Of a DNA stretch of 64,000 nt, positions 45,152 through 53,976 are shown one piece after another. The stretch comes from an uncultured Clostridium sp. (GTDB taxonomy: Bacteria > Bacillota > Clostridia > TANB77 > CAG-508). Location of the stretch: positions 11,439-75,438 of the forward strand of contig USFR01000009.1 of assembly GCA_900553945.1 (NCBI GenBank), written 5' to 3'. Position 1 is the stretch's first letter; every line of letters begins with the position of its first letter. The notes under the pieces were generated by a model, which searched no databases, was not told where the DNA came from, and worked only from the letters and a program-made list of their open reading frames with translations. The position numbers were made by a program, and so were the translations under genes.

Positions 45152-46264
45152 TTATTGTATTGTTAAATTTGCATTTGTTGGACATATTTCTATGAATGTG
45201 TTTCCATCATTTACTTGAATTTCATTTCCTTGACTGTCTTTATATACTGTTTGTGCACTTCTTGATTCTTTTGTACAAGTTATTGGAATTGCTTTTCCGT
45301 TTGTTATGTAATATCCTTCTTTAGTTCCTATATTTTTTATGTCTTGTCTTCCTTTTCCGCTTCCATCATTTAATGTATAATTATCTACTTTTGTTATTAT
45401 TATATTTTTTGTTGTAATACTGCTTTCTGTTGTTGCATCTGTTTGTAATTTATTTCTTGCATATCTTGTATATGTCTGTGTTGTTTCATCATATTTAAAA
45501 TTAACTTTTTGTAATGTTGAAAATGGTATAGTTACATTTGTTGCTGAAATTGCATCTGTTTTTTCATCTAATGTTACTGGATCTGCTACATAATTCAATA
45601 CGCTTTTTTTATTTGATGTAGTTCTATAACCTTTTGATTCTGCTGTAGTTTTTATTGTTGCTAAATCGCATATTGAATTGTGTGGAGCTTTATATTTTCC
45701 TGATATTCTCCAGAATACATCTCCAGCTTTCCATGCTTTCCCTGTATCATATTCTAATCCGTTTACATTATTTATTCCTAGTTTCTTTATATCTGATTGC
45801 GCTTGTGGACTCCATCCAATGTGTGCATATATTGCATCATTTTCTAATGCATAATCTAAGAAATAATGTCTTGAGCTTCTCATTGGTCCAACTTTGTCTG
45901 CGTCTGCTCCTTTAAATACTGCCATTAGTCTGGTCTCTCCACCTTCAACAATTATTTCATATACTGTATATGCTTTGCTAATTGAAAATTGTGGCCATGC
46001 ATCACTATGATTATCAATCATACATGCTATTGGTCTATCTGTTCCCTTGAATATTTGAATTGTTTTTTCTGGTTCTGGTTCTTGAGCATTCTCTTCTTCT
46101 GGTATTTGGTCTGCTACATTAGTATTTACCTCTATAGTTTTCTTACTATTTACATATTTCCACCCCAAAAATGCACCTATTCCTATAATAATTAGTAATA
46201 AGATAATCAAAAAAATCTTTATTACTTTTTTTGAATTCTTTTCATCTGATTGATGTTTTCCCAT
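45152..46264 (-). CDS. Membrane-anchored DUF3048 (YerB-type) protein
   Basis: 370 residues: basic head, transmembrane helix (about 16-35, KIFLIILLLIIIGIGAFLGW), an acidic linker (EEENAQEPEPE), and the two DUF3048 domains with RPIACMIDNHSDAWPQF, MAVFKGADADKVGPMRSSRH and YAHIGWSPQAQ. Bacillus YerB is a lipoprotein; this one has a signal anchor instead. Function unknown; an envelope role is expected from location. It lies between ybeY and era, an unusual insertion into that conserved group. Confidence 0.88.
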   Translation of the reverse strand: MGKHQSDEKNSKKVIKIFLIILLLIIIGIGAFLGWKYVNSKKTIEVNTNVADQIPEEENAQEPEPEKTIQIFKGTDRPIACMIDNHSDAWPQFSISKAYTVYEIIVEGGETRLMAVFKGADADKVGPMRSSRHYFLDYALENDAIYAHIGWSPQAQSDIKKLGINNVNGLEYDTGKAWKAGDVFWRISGKYKAPHNSICDLATIKTTAESKGYRTTSNKKSVLNYVADPVTLDEKTDAISATNVTIPFSTLQKVNFKYDETTQTYTRYARNKLQTDATTESSITTKNIIITKVDNYTLNDGSGKGRQDIKNIGTKEGYYITNGKAIPITCTKESRSAQTVYKDSQGNEIQVNDGNTFIEICPTNANLTIQ

Positions 46265-46287
46265 AGTTCTTCCCTTCTCTCTGGTAA

Positions 46288-46764
46288 TTATTCATCACCT
46301 CGAGTTATATTAAGTTTTTTAAGTATGGTTTCTTCCTTTTCTCTCATCTCAGTTCTGTCAACTAATTCTATATGATCATACCCCATCAAGTGGTAGAAAC
46401 CATGAACCACCATATATGCTAATTCTCTTTCAAATGAATGTCCATATTCTTCTGCTTGTTCTTTTACTTTTTCAATTGAAATTACTATATCTCCAAGCGG
46501 TTCTTCTATTTCATTTATAACATTTGGTATTTCCTCTTTTTCAAACATTGGAAATGATAATACATCTGTTGCTTTGTTGATTTTTCTATATGTATTATTC
46601 ATTTCTTGTATTTGATTTGGTGTTGTTAGTATAACACTTAAGTATAAATGTGTTTTTAATAGATTTTCTTCTTCAAAACATTTTTCGACAACTTTTTCTA
46701 TTATTTTCGAATATTCTTCATCTTCTTCTATATCTAAAAATTCTATTTGTGTTAAATTTCTCAT
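46288..46764 (-). CDS. ybeY: Endoribonuclease YbeY
   Basis: 158-residue metal-dependent RNase needed for 16S rRNA 3'-end maturation and ribosome quality control. The zinc-binding signature HGFYHLMGYDH (about 120-130) is intact, and ATDVLSFPMF (about 66-75) is conserved. Full length. Its ATG shares the boundary base 46764 with the preceding gene's stop, implying coupled translation. Confidence 0.95.
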   Translation of the reverse strand: MRNLTQIEFLDIEEDEEYSKIIEKVVEKCFEEENLLKTHLYLSVILTTPNQIQEMNNTYRKINKATDVLSFPMFEKEEIPNVINEIEEPLGDIVISIEKVKEQAEEYGHSFERELAYMVVHGFYHLMGYDHIELVDRTEMREKEETILKKLNITRGDE

Positions 46765-47948
46765 TAATTTGCCTTTCTACTTATTTTTCTATATTTAATG
46801 CTTGTCTTACAATTATTTTTTATATTTTTCATTACTCCATATGATATAAGTCTATCTTTATAAAATTGTATAATTTCTTTATTTTGCTTATTATTCTCTA
46901 ATATATCAATTTCTCTTTTTAAGAATAAAATTTCTTTTTCTCTTGATGTTTCAGCTTTTTCATATTCTGAATAAAATTTCTTATACTTTTCTCTTTCGTC
47001 CATTTTTTCCCAGTATACTTTTCCTGATAACAATTTAATATCATATGCCTCAAGTAAATCTAGTAACAAATTATATGTTTCCATTTTTTCCTTTTCATCT
47101 TTTGTTATAACAATTAATTTTCTTGTATCATTTAATAGTTTGTTATAGCACTGTTCTGCTGCTACCAATGGTAAGCTATGAGTAAATATTTGTCTACTAA
47201 TTCCTAGTAAAATCATATTCTTTTCAATATAATCTTTCGCATCTAGTTGTCCAATATCAAATTGATCTAACCTATGTATTTCTGTACCCATTTTTTCTTC
47301 TAGTAAGTTAGTTTCATCTTGCATTTTTATATATAAAATCTTTGAAACATATTCATCTAAAATATCAAAAATTTTATTATAAATATCTATATTGTTATTA
47401 TTTATTCTTCTTGAACATTCTGCAAGTTTTACTGAATAATTTTTTAGTATACCTTTATAAAATGTATCCATTTGTGCAATATAAAAATCTTTGTATCTTT
47501 CTAAAGTTTTACTTTTAGCATTCATTTTTAAAGATTCATAATCTAGTTCAATTAAATATTTTTGCTTTTGGTATTTATACTCTGCATAGTCAGTTGATTT
47601 TAATGTTGTAATTTTATAATAATTTCCCATTGCTTCTTTTTCAAATTCAGAAGCTGTATTAGTTTTTACTTTTTTATATACTGTATCCATAATATGTTTG
47701 TCTATTGCTTCTAAATAAAGGGAATAAGCCTCTTGATATTTTGAAGATATCACTTTTTTCTTTTCTTCATCACTGGTTTTCGAATTATTCATTATGTCAT
47801 ATGATTTTAATAAATTGTTTCTTTTTAAATTAATTACAAATCCATTTATTCCGATTTTTGTTGGAATTATTATTTTTGATAAAGTTTTACTTAGTTTTCC
47901 AAAAAAGGTTTTGTTTGAATCTACTACTTTTAGACTTCTTTCTTCCAA
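46764..47948 (-). CDS. Unknown helical protein in the usual phoH position
   Basis: 394 residues, no membrane helix or signal peptide, rich in Lys, Glu and Tyr, predicted mostly helical. No nucleotide-binding loop is visible, so it is not PhoH, which normally lies between yqfD and ybeY. A Tyr/Lys-rich region (YYKITTLKSTDYAEYKYQKQ, about 111-130) is the most distinctive part. TTG at 47948 is proposed as start because AAAGGAG is 8 bases upstream; the alternative GTG at 47966 overlaps the yqfD stop (GTGA) but lacks a ribosome site. Function unknown. Confidence 0.6.
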   Translation of the reverse strand: MEERSLKVVDSNKTFFGKLSKTLSKIIIPTKIGINGFVINLKRNNLLKSYDIMNNSKTSDEEKKKVISSKYQEAYSLYLEAIDKHIMDTVYKKVKTNTASEFEKEAMGNYYKITTLKSTDYAEYKYQKQKYLIELDYESLKMNAKSKTLERYKDFYIAQMDTFYKGILKNYSVKLAECSRRINNNNIDIYNKIFDILDEYVSKILYIKMQDETNLLEEKMGTEIHRLDQFDIGQLDAKDYIEKNMILLGISRQIFTHSLPLVAAEQCYNKLLNDTRKLIVITKDEKEKMETYNLLLDLLEAYDIKLLSGKVYWEKMDEREKYKKFYSEYEKAETSREKEILFLKREIDILENNKQNKEIIQFYKDRLISYGVMKNIKNNCKTSIKYRKISRKAN

Positions 47949-47962
47949 TTTTATTTCTCCTT

Positions 47963-49144
47963 TCACGAAACCAATTTTTGCTCTACCCCTATTTTTTCAA
48001 TGACTTCATATATTAGTTTAACCTTTAACTCTGTTTCTGTTGGTTCAGCAATAATATTTCTATTGACGATTTGTTTGTTTTTTATATCGTTTTTCATTTG
48101 TTCTTCTAGTTCTTGAATTATTTTCTCTTGTAATTGTTCAACTGTATATTGCTTTTGTTCATATCTATATTCGTAGTTTGTTATTTTCTTGAATTCTATT
48201 GGTAAATAAAAATTGTTTAATATTTTGATTTTATTTTTCGTTTCCATTGTATCATATTTTTCAAATTTTGAAATAGTTTTATAAAAATTTATTGTATTTT
48301 TGTTTAAAGTTACTGCGTATTTGTTTTCCTCAGCATTTGTTTTTACTTTTTCTTGTTGAATTAAGCTCTCTGTTTTTTCCTGAATATACCAAACTTTTGC
48401 TTCAATATCGCCACTTGCATGCATGTATCTAACTCCAGTATATTTTCCTTCCATCCAGCCTCCTATAAGCTTTCGACCGTTTTCAACAACATCTCCTTCT
48501 TTAACAAGTGCTGTTCCGTTTGTAACATTTATTTTGGTTATTATTCCATCTTTTGATGCTACTATATCACAATATTCATTTTCGTCTAATATATCTGGTT
48601 TGGCTACCGCTTCTACAACAGTTACTTTTGCGTTTGTTCCATCTATTTTTATTCCTATCCATGAAATTCTCTCGTCATTTAATCTCATTTTTTCTATAAC
48701 TTTCTGTGTATTTATTTTGTACTTTAACTCTCCTTGTTTAATTCCATTTCTATTTAATTCTTCTAATATTTCTTCTGAGCTAATAAGGTTATTTCCTTCA
48801 ATTTCTATGTTCCATACAAAATTTGATAGTGCAAATATTGATAGTATTAACATAAAAAATAAAAATATAAAAACTTTTCTGTTCTTATATTTTTTTATTA
48901 TAAATGGTAATCCTCTTTTTCTTTTAATTTTCATACTGCATTGTGTTTTTTTGGCTATGTTTCTTATTCCTCTAAAATCGTCTATTTGTATATTTGTAAT
49001 TATACTTGTATTATTTTTTCTTCTTGTTCCCCATAGCTCTATTCCTTGTTTTGTGCATGCATTAAAAAATCTTTCTATATAAAAACCTTCAATTTCAATT
49101 TGAAGATAGCCTTTTACGAAATTATTTTTTTTCTTTAAAACCAT
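47963..49144 (-). CDS. yqfD: Sporulation protein YqfD
   Basis: 393 residues. The N-terminal soluble domain (about 1-85) contains GYLQIEIEGFYIERFFNACT and GIRNIAKKTQCSMKIKRKRG. One transmembrane helix (about 93-112) follows, then WNIEIEGNNLISSEEILEEL and a long extracytoplasmic part. This matches the stage IV protein YqfD/SpoIV family made in the mother cell under SigE. ATG at 49144 follows TAGGTGA; the open frame begins six codons earlier at a TTG. Pairs with yqfC just upstream. Confidence 0.93.
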   Translation of the reverse strand: MVLKKKNNFVKGYLQIEIEGFYIERFFNACTKQGIELWGTRRKNNTSIITNIQIDDFRGIRNIAKKTQCSMKIKRKRGLPFIIKKYKNRKVFIFLFFMLILSIFALSNFVWNIEIEGNNLISSEEILEELNRNGIKQGELKYKINTQKVIEKMRLNDERISWIGIKIDGTNAKVTVVEAVAKPDILDENEYCDIVASKDGIITKINVTNGTALVKEGDVVENGRKLIGGWMEGKYTGVRYMHASGDIEAKVWYIQEKTESLIQQEKVKTNAEENKYAVTLNKNTINFYKTISKFEKYDTMETKNKIKILNNFYLPIEFKKITNYEYRYEQKQYTVEQLQEKIIQELEEQMKNDIKNKQIVNRNIIAEPTETELKVKLIYEVIEKIGVEQKLVS

Positions 49145-49148
49145 TTTT

Positions 49149-49424
49149 TCACCTACGTTCAAAATCTAGATTTTCTATCTTTCCGGTTATGCTTACTGAT
49201 TCGTCGCTGATTTGATTTAATTTTAATTCAAATCCATTTATATTTATGTTTCCTATATGTGTACATACTCTTATAAAGAATTCTTCGTATTCTAATATTC
49301 CTTTGTAATTTTCTATTAATACTTCATCAAATCCAAGCATTGTTACTTTTGGAATATTGGTTCCGACTTCTCTGGGTAAGTCTAAAATTTCATTTACTCT
49401 GTTTAGATTCATATAATATTTCAT
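49149..49424 (-). CDS. yqfC: Sporulation protein YqfC
   Basis: 91-residue protein of the YqfC/YabP fold: LNRVNEILDLPREVGTNIPK, then EVLIENYKGILEYEEFFIRV and INGFELKLNQISDESVSITG. In Bacillus yqfCD is a SigE operon. The first ATG (49424) is directly preceded by AGGAAGG; a second ATG four codons on (49412) is possible. The upstream region has no clear sigma-A promoter, consistent with sporulation control. Confidence 0.92.
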   Translation of the reverse strand: MKYYMNLNRVNEILDLPREVGTNIPKVTMLGFDEVLIENYKGILEYEEFFIRVCTHIGNININGFELKLNQISDESVSITGKIENLDFERR

Positions 49425-49503
49425 CCTTCCTAATATTTCTTCTATGTTTATATATATTCAATTGTTAGAGAAATATTACTTTTATTATTGAAACTTATGA
49501 ATA

Positions 49504-49539
49504 GGAAAAATACATATCAAAATTTTATATGTATTTTTC
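49504..49539. terminator. Hairpin upstream of yqfC
   Basis: Perfect stem GAAAAATACATAT / ATATGTATTTTTC around a 10-base loop. It may end transcripts from the pdaA side. Confidence 0.6.
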
Positions 49540-49580
49540 ATTTTATCTTTTGCAATAATGGTTATATTTAAATTCGAAAG

Positions 49581-49708
49581 AAAAAGAAAATTATATTTAT
49601 TTTTTGTTCCTTGCTAAAAGATTTTACCACTCCTTAAACTTCGTTTAAGCGTTAGGTAAAAACTTTCAAACTGCGCGTCACTAAAAAATCAAATATAATT
49701 TTCTTTTT
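49581..49708. repeat. Family A triple-nested palindrome after pdaA
   Basis: Perfect 18-base outer arms (AAAAAGAAAATTATATTT at 49581 and complement at 49691-49708), then TTTTACC / GGTAAAA, then the centre CTTAAAC-TTC-GTTTAAG. The flanking words CCTTGCT and CTGCGCGTCAC resemble those of the elements at 43087 and 62274. It lies just beyond the pdaA stop. Confidence 0.65.
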
Positions 49709-49719
49709 GCTAACAAATT

Positions 49720-50499
49720 CTATCTTACAAATTCATCTAAACTTTTAAACTCATACCCATCAGATTTAATAGCCCTAATACACTCATCCAAAATATTCAT
49801 ATTATCCTTTGAAGTACCATGAAGCAACATAACCTCTCCAGGATGCGTATTATTCAATATCTTCTCCTTACCGTAAGATTCTCTACCTTGCTTATTCTCA
49901 TCCCAATCATCATATGCAAAAGACCACATTATTGTCTGATAATTCATTTTATTACATAAAGCTAATGTCCTTTCGCAGTATTCCCCTTTAGGTGGTCTTA
50001 TGTATTTCATTTCATATCCAAACTTTTCATATACAGCTGTATGCAAATTCATAACTTCTTTTTCAACTTCAGAATCTGAAATCTCTGGCATGCTTTTGTG
50101 ATTAACAGTATGGTTTCCAACATCATGCCCTTCTTCTATCATTCTTTTAACTATGTCAGGCTGAGTATTTAAATAATGAGCTGTAATAAAAAAACATGCC
50201 TTAACATCATTTGCTTTTAGGGTATCTAATATATTTTCCGTATATCCTGCTTCATATCCTAAATCAAATGTTAGGTATATATATTTCTTTTCTTTACTTC
50301 CCATCGCTATTCCATTGTATTTGTCAATTAATTCTCTATTTTCTTTTCCTAAATCAGGTTGCTCATGGTTGTTGTTTCTTTTTATTCCCCAACATATTTT
50401 CTTATTAATATTATCTGCACGTACCTCATTTTTTAAGACACCCACACATAATACTAATGAAAAAATAACAGCTATACTCAAAACAATTTTTTTATTCAT
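49720..50499 (-). CDS. pdaA: PdaA-like polysaccharide (delta-lactam) deacetylase
   Basis: 259-residue secreted NodB-fold deacetylase that removes acetyl groups from muramic acid during spore cortex formation. Signal peptide at residues 1-28 (cleavage near VRA-DN). Catalytic motifs: TFDLGYEAGYT (Asp base), GNHTVNHKSMPE (metal His), RPPKGEYCERT, and LLHGTSKDN. Length and the CWGIKRNNNHEQPDLG front end match PdaA. Minus strand, followed by a long palindrome. Confidence 0.9.
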   Translation of the reverse strand: MNKKIVLSIAVIFSLVLCVGVLKNEVRADNINKKICWGIKRNNNHEQPDLGKENRELIDKYNGIAMGSKEKKYIYLTFDLGYEAGYTENILDTLKANDVKACFFITAHYLNTQPDIVKRMIEEGHDVGNHTVNHKSMPEISDSEVEKEVMNLHTAVYEKFGYEMKYIRPPKGEYCERTLALCNKMNYQTIMWSFAYDDWDENKQGRESYGKEKILNNTHPGEVMLLHGTSKDNMNILDECIRAIKSDGYEFKSLDEFVR

Positions 50500-50611
50500 T
50501 TTACTTTATCCTTTCTTTTTTTATAATTTTATTATTTTTTTATTGTTTTAGAATTATTTTTAAAGTAAAATAAGTGTATCTCATGTTTTTACATTTTTTT
50601 ACAAAATTCTA

Positions 50612-50640
50612 TTGACATTAAATTGAAATTATTTTATATT
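50612..50640 (+). promoter_or_regulatory. Sigma-A promoter of the GHKL kinase gene
   Basis: TTGACA, 17-base spacer, TATATT, about 50 bases before the ATG. Confidence 0.78.
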
Positions 50641-50689
50641 TATTATTACGCTCCATAAAATGGGTAGTAGTAATAGCGAGGTGTTATTT

Positions 50690-52006
50690 ATGCAAATTTT
50701 ATTTTCAGAAAATGTAGTTTTTACAAAATTAATATCGATTGTTATGGCTTTTGCTGAGCTTTTAATTTGTAGATTATTTTTTATAAAAGCTTTTAACTTA
50801 GATTTTTCTAAGAAAAAGACTACATTATATTTGTTTATTTCTTTTCCTTTAGAAATTATAAATATTTGTTTTGCGCCTATATCCTTTTTTCCATTTATAA
50901 ATATTGCAATTGTTTTTGTTGTTTTATACTTTTTATTTAGAAAAGAATTTGTGCATAGTACTTTCTTTCTAATACTTCCATTTACAATATTTCAAGTATT
51001 AAAATTATTTTTCACATACACAATTGCATTTATGTTTGATATACAACCTTCTTCTCTTGAAAAGGTACCAATCGTTAGACCTTTTATAATTATTCCTTCA
51101 TATCTTATTATGTTTTCACTAATGAAAATATTTGATAAAATGAAGTTTTCTAAAAATCTTTATCACGGTTTAGATACTCCTAGCAAATTAATTATTCATA
51201 TCTTTTCATTTGCGTGTTTATTTACTGTTTTACTAAATGGTCATTTCTTATATAGTGCTTTTTCAACTGTTTCATTTGCTTTTGTTTTACTCAATATGCT
51301 ATTAATTAGTATTGTAATTATTCTTTTAATAAAAATATTAAAGCTTCAATATGTTGAAAACAATTTAGATTCCGAAAAAAAATCATATATAACTCTTTCA
51401 CACTCTTATGATGGTATTAGAGAATTTAAACATGATTTTTCTAATATAATGCAATCTATTGGTGGATATTTATCTGCTGATGATTTTGATGGATTAAAAC
51501 ATTATTATTCTAGCATTTTCAAAGATTGTGATGAACTAAAAAAACTTTCTGTTTTTAATAAAGATGTTTTAAATAGTCCACCAGTTTTATCATTACTTAC
51601 AGAAAAGTATTACAAATCAAAAAATTTAGGTATTGATTTTAATATTGAAGTATTTATTGATTTAACAACTTTAAATATGGATATCTATGAATTTAATCGT
51701 ATTTTAGGAATATTTTTAGATAATAGCATTGAGGCTGCTGAAAATTCATCTGAAAAATTTATTAATATAATAATTGCTAGAGATGGTAGAGCTCATTATG
51801 ATTATTTAACGATTGAAAACTCGTGTAATTCTGATTCAAAAATTGATGAAGATAAAATTTTTGAAAAGAACTATTCTACAAAGCCTAATAATACAGGTTT
51901 AGGTCTATGGAAAGTAAAAAAGATTTTGAAAAAGTATGATAATATTTCTTTATATACATCTGTAGAGAATGGTGTATTTAGTCATCAATTACGTATATAT
52001 TATTAA
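50690..52006 (+). CDS. AgrC-like GHKL sensor histidine kinase (orphan)
   Basis: 438 residues: six or seven transmembrane helices in about 1-215, a coiled linker, the phospho-acceptor region IREFKHDFSNIMQSIGGYL (His about 259), and a GHKL ATPase domain with N-box FNRILGIFLDNSIEAAENS and G-box NNTGLGLWKVKKILK. This is the HPK10/AgrC type that senses peptides at the membrane. No response regulator or peptide gene is adjacent, so its partner must lie elsewhere. ATG at 50690 has GAGGTG upstream, unlike the ATG at 50660. Confidence 0.88.
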   Translation: MQILFSENVVFTKLISIVMAFAELLICRLFFIKAFNLDFSKKKTTLYLFISFPLEIINICFAPISFFPFINIAIVFVVLYFLFRKEFVHSTFFLILPFTIFQVLKLFFTYTIAFMFDIQPSSLEKVPIVRPFIIIPSYLIMFSLMKIFDKMKFSKNLYHGLDTPSKLIIHIFSFACLFTVLLNGHFLYSAFSTVSFAFVLLNMLLISIVIILLIKILKLQYVENNLDSEKKSYITLSHSYDGIREFKHDFSNIMQSIGGYLSADDFDGLKHYYSSIFKDCDELKKLSVFNKDVLNSPPVLSLLTEKYYKSKNLGIDFNIEVFIDLTTLNMDIYEFNRILGIFLDNSIEAAENSSEKFINIIIARDGRAHYDYLTIENSCNSDSKIDEDKIFEKNYSTKPNNTGLGLWKVKKILKKYDNISLYTSVENGVFSHQLRIYY

Positions 52007-52044
52007 TTTCTAAGATTATGGATTAAAATTTGGAGATATAATTA

Positions 52045-52100
52045 AAAAAAGGCATTGATAACAGCAATATAAAAATTTATGTTATCAATGTCTTTTTTAT
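52045..52100. terminator. Bidirectional terminator between GHKL kinase and RluA-type gene
   Basis: Stem AAAGGCATTGATAAC / GTTATCAATGTCTTT with an 18-base loop; A-run and T-run on the two sides. Confidence 0.82.
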
Positions 52101-52114
52101 ATAAATATCTATTT

Positions 52115-52798
52115 TTATTCTTTTTCGTCTTTTAGTATTATCCAACTACCAATTGGTTCTGGATAATCTGTAAATTCTAGATGTTCTTTTGTTGTTGGAT
52201 GAGCAAAAGAAAGTTTATATGCCCATAAGCATAACTGTTTTCCTCTTCCACGTGTTCCATATTTTTGATCTCCATATAAGCTATGGTTTCTACTTGCAAA
52301 TTGAACTCTAATTTGGTGATGTCTTCCTGTATACAATTTTACTCTAACAAGTGATAAATCTATTTTTTCATCATATTTTAGTACTTCATATTCAAGCTTT
52401 GCTAATTTAGCATTCTTATTATTTTTGTCTGTAACCCTACTTAAATTATTTTTTTCGTTTTTTACTAAGTAGTCCTCAAAAATATCTGCATGCTTTTCCA
52501 TCTTTCCATCAACTATACATAAATACTCTTTTTCAAACTTTTTTTCTCTTATTTGTTCACTAAGTCTAGAGGCAGCTTTTGAAGTCTTGGCAAATACCAT
52601 CACTCCTCCAGTTGGTCTGTCTAATCTATGTACTAATCCTAAATAAGCATCTCCTGGTTTGTTATATTTTTCTATTAAATATTTTTTTATTATTGTTAGC
52701 ATATCTTCATCGCCAGTCTTGTCCCCTTGTGATGGAATATTTACTGGCTTTTCTACTACAATTATATGATTATCTTCGTATATTATTTTTAATTTCAT
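52115..52798 (-). CDS. RluA-family pseudouridine synthase
   Basis: 227 residues without an S4 domain. The catalytic motif is LGLVHRLDRPTGGVMVFAKT (Asp in HRLDRPTG, about residue 58), followed by GRHHQIRVQFA. The size and the missing S4 domain suggest an RluA/TruC-like member modifying rRNA or tRNA; the exact target cannot be told. Same strand as, and 18 bases after, the methyltransferase gene, so they may form an RNA-modification operon. Confidence 0.9.
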   Translation of the reverse strand: MKLKIIYEDNHIIVVEKPVNIPSQGDKTGDEDMLTIIKKYLIEKYNKPGDAYLGLVHRLDRPTGGVMVFAKTSKAASRLSEQIREKKFEKEYLCIVDGKMEKHADIFEDYLVKNEKNNLSRVTDKNNKNAKLAKLEYEVLKYDEKIDLSLVRVKLYTGRHHQIRVQFASRNHSLYGDQKYGTRGRGKQLCLWAYKLSFAHPTTKEHLEFTDYPEPIGSWIILKDEKE

Positions 52799-52816
52799 TT
52801 TATCCTCGTATAATTA

Positions 52817-53677
52817 TTATTTTTCCCATCTACCATAAATTCCGCATGGTAATACTAAGTTTGAATTTTTCATTGGTAATCCTATTTCTCCTGATGTTAT
52901 TTTTCCTTTATGATTTTTCATATTAAGTTCTAAAAGATTAGCTAAAACTCTTGAAGAAATTCCTGTTGTATATGAATTTATTAAAAAGAATAATGGATCA
53001 TCACTTAAAACTTGCATACATAATTCAACTAAGTCTGCAATATTGTTTTCAAATTGCCATACTTCTCCGTTTTTTCCTCTTCCATATGATGGTGGATCCA
53101 TTACTATTGCATCATATTTGTTTCCTCTTCTAATTTCTCTTTGAACGAATTTCACAACATCATCTATTATAAATCTTACAGGTCTTTCTCTTAATCCTGA
53201 GCTTTCTACATTTTCTTTTGCCCAAGTAGTCATTCCTTTTGATGAATCTACATGACATACTGATGCTCCGGCTGAAAGGCAAGCTACTGTTGCTCCACCT
53301 GTATACGCAAATAAATTTAAAACTTTTATATTTCTTTTTGATTGTTGAATTTTATTTATCATCCAATCCCAATTAACTGCTTGTTCTGGAAATAATCCTG
53401 TATGTTTAAATCCCATAGGCTTAATATTAAAAGTTAAATTTTTATATTTTACTTGCCAGCTTTCTGGTAATCTTTTTTTATATTCCCATGCTCCTCCGCC
53501 TGTGTTACTTCTATTGTATCTAGCATTAGTATTTTTCCACTCGTTTGGAAAGCTTTTGTTTTTCCAAATAATTTGTGGATCTGGTCTTATTAATTTTATA
53601 TTGCCCCATCTTTCTAGTTTTTCTCCATTTGCCATATCTATTATTTCATAATCTTTCCATTCATTTGCAATATTCAT
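52817..53677 (-). CDS. RlmI-like class I SAM-dependent methyltransferase
   Basis: 286 residues. SAM-binding motif I is VLNLFAYTGGATVACLSAGA (about 135-154), then HVDSSKGMTTWAKEN, and the catalytic-type motif IVMDPPSYGRG (about 208-218), all as in the RlmI/RlmK family of 23S rRNA methyltransferases. The N-terminal 110 residues replace the usual PUA domain (DYEIIDMANGEKLERWGNIK). Substrate inferred as rRNA. Confidence 0.88.
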   Translation of the reverse strand: MNIANEWKDYEIIDMANGEKLERWGNIKLIRPDPQIIWKNKSFPNEWKNTNARYNRSNTGGGAWEYKKRLPESWQVKYKNLTFNIKPMGFKHTGLFPEQAVNWDWMINKIQQSKRNIKVLNLFAYTGGATVACLSAGASVCHVDSSKGMTTWAKENVESSGLRERPVRFIIDDVVKFVQREIRRGNKYDAIVMDPPSYGRGKNGEVWQFENNIADLVELCMQVLSDDPLFFLINSYTTGISSRVLANLLELNMKNHKGKITSGEIGLPMKNSNLVLPCGIYGRWEK

Positions 53678-53702
53678 ATTACTTCTCTCTCCAATATCAT
53701 TT

Positions 53703-53810
53703 TCACAATATGCATATTAACTTACAAAAATTATATATTAAAACTATGTTTGCAGTCATTGTTATTACTGACATTATGCATATTATTTTAAAATATTTAT
53801 TTTTTATCAT
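53703..53810 (-). CDS. 35-residue hydrophobic peptide upstream of the methyltransferase
   Basis: Starts ATG-ATA about 10 bases after AAGGAG and ends 25 bases before the methyltransferase ATG. The peptide MIKNKYFKIICIMSVITMTA continues NIVLIYNFCKLICIL: a basic head and one membrane helix with three Cys. It may be a small membrane protein or a leader peptide. An overlapping six-codon frame starts at an ATG closer to the ribosome site, which weakens the case. Confidence 0.4.
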   Translation of the reverse strand: MIKNKYFKIICIMSVITMTANIVLIYNFCKLICIL

Positions 53811-53830
53811 TTGTCATACTCTCCTTTTTT

Positions 53831-53868
53831 ATATTACTTTAGAAAGTTCTTTGAACTCATTATAATAT
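53831..53868. repeat. Family B palindrome, copy 4
   Basis: ATATTA ... TATAATAT arms around core GTTC-TTT-GAAC at 53846-53856, in the 296-base gap before the small peptide gene. Confidence 0.58.
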
Positions 53869-53949
53869 ATTCTTTCTCTAAAGAGTTTATGACAACTACA
53901 ATTAGTATTTTACCATATTTCATCTAGTTTTTTCAACAAAATACTATAG

Positions 53950-53976
53950 AAAAAAGCCATTTCTGGCTTTTTTTTA
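53950..53976 (-). terminator. Terminator of uvrC
   Basis: Perfect stem AAAAAAGCCA / TGGCTTTTTT with a 4-base loop, overlapping the last bases of uvrC. Confidence 0.88.

Noticed and set aside
48423..49082. 219-codon open frame on the plus strand
   Set aside because: It is antisense to yqfD, has a low-complexity hydrophobic translation from AT-rich reverse codons and no ribosome site; yqfD is a clear family member.
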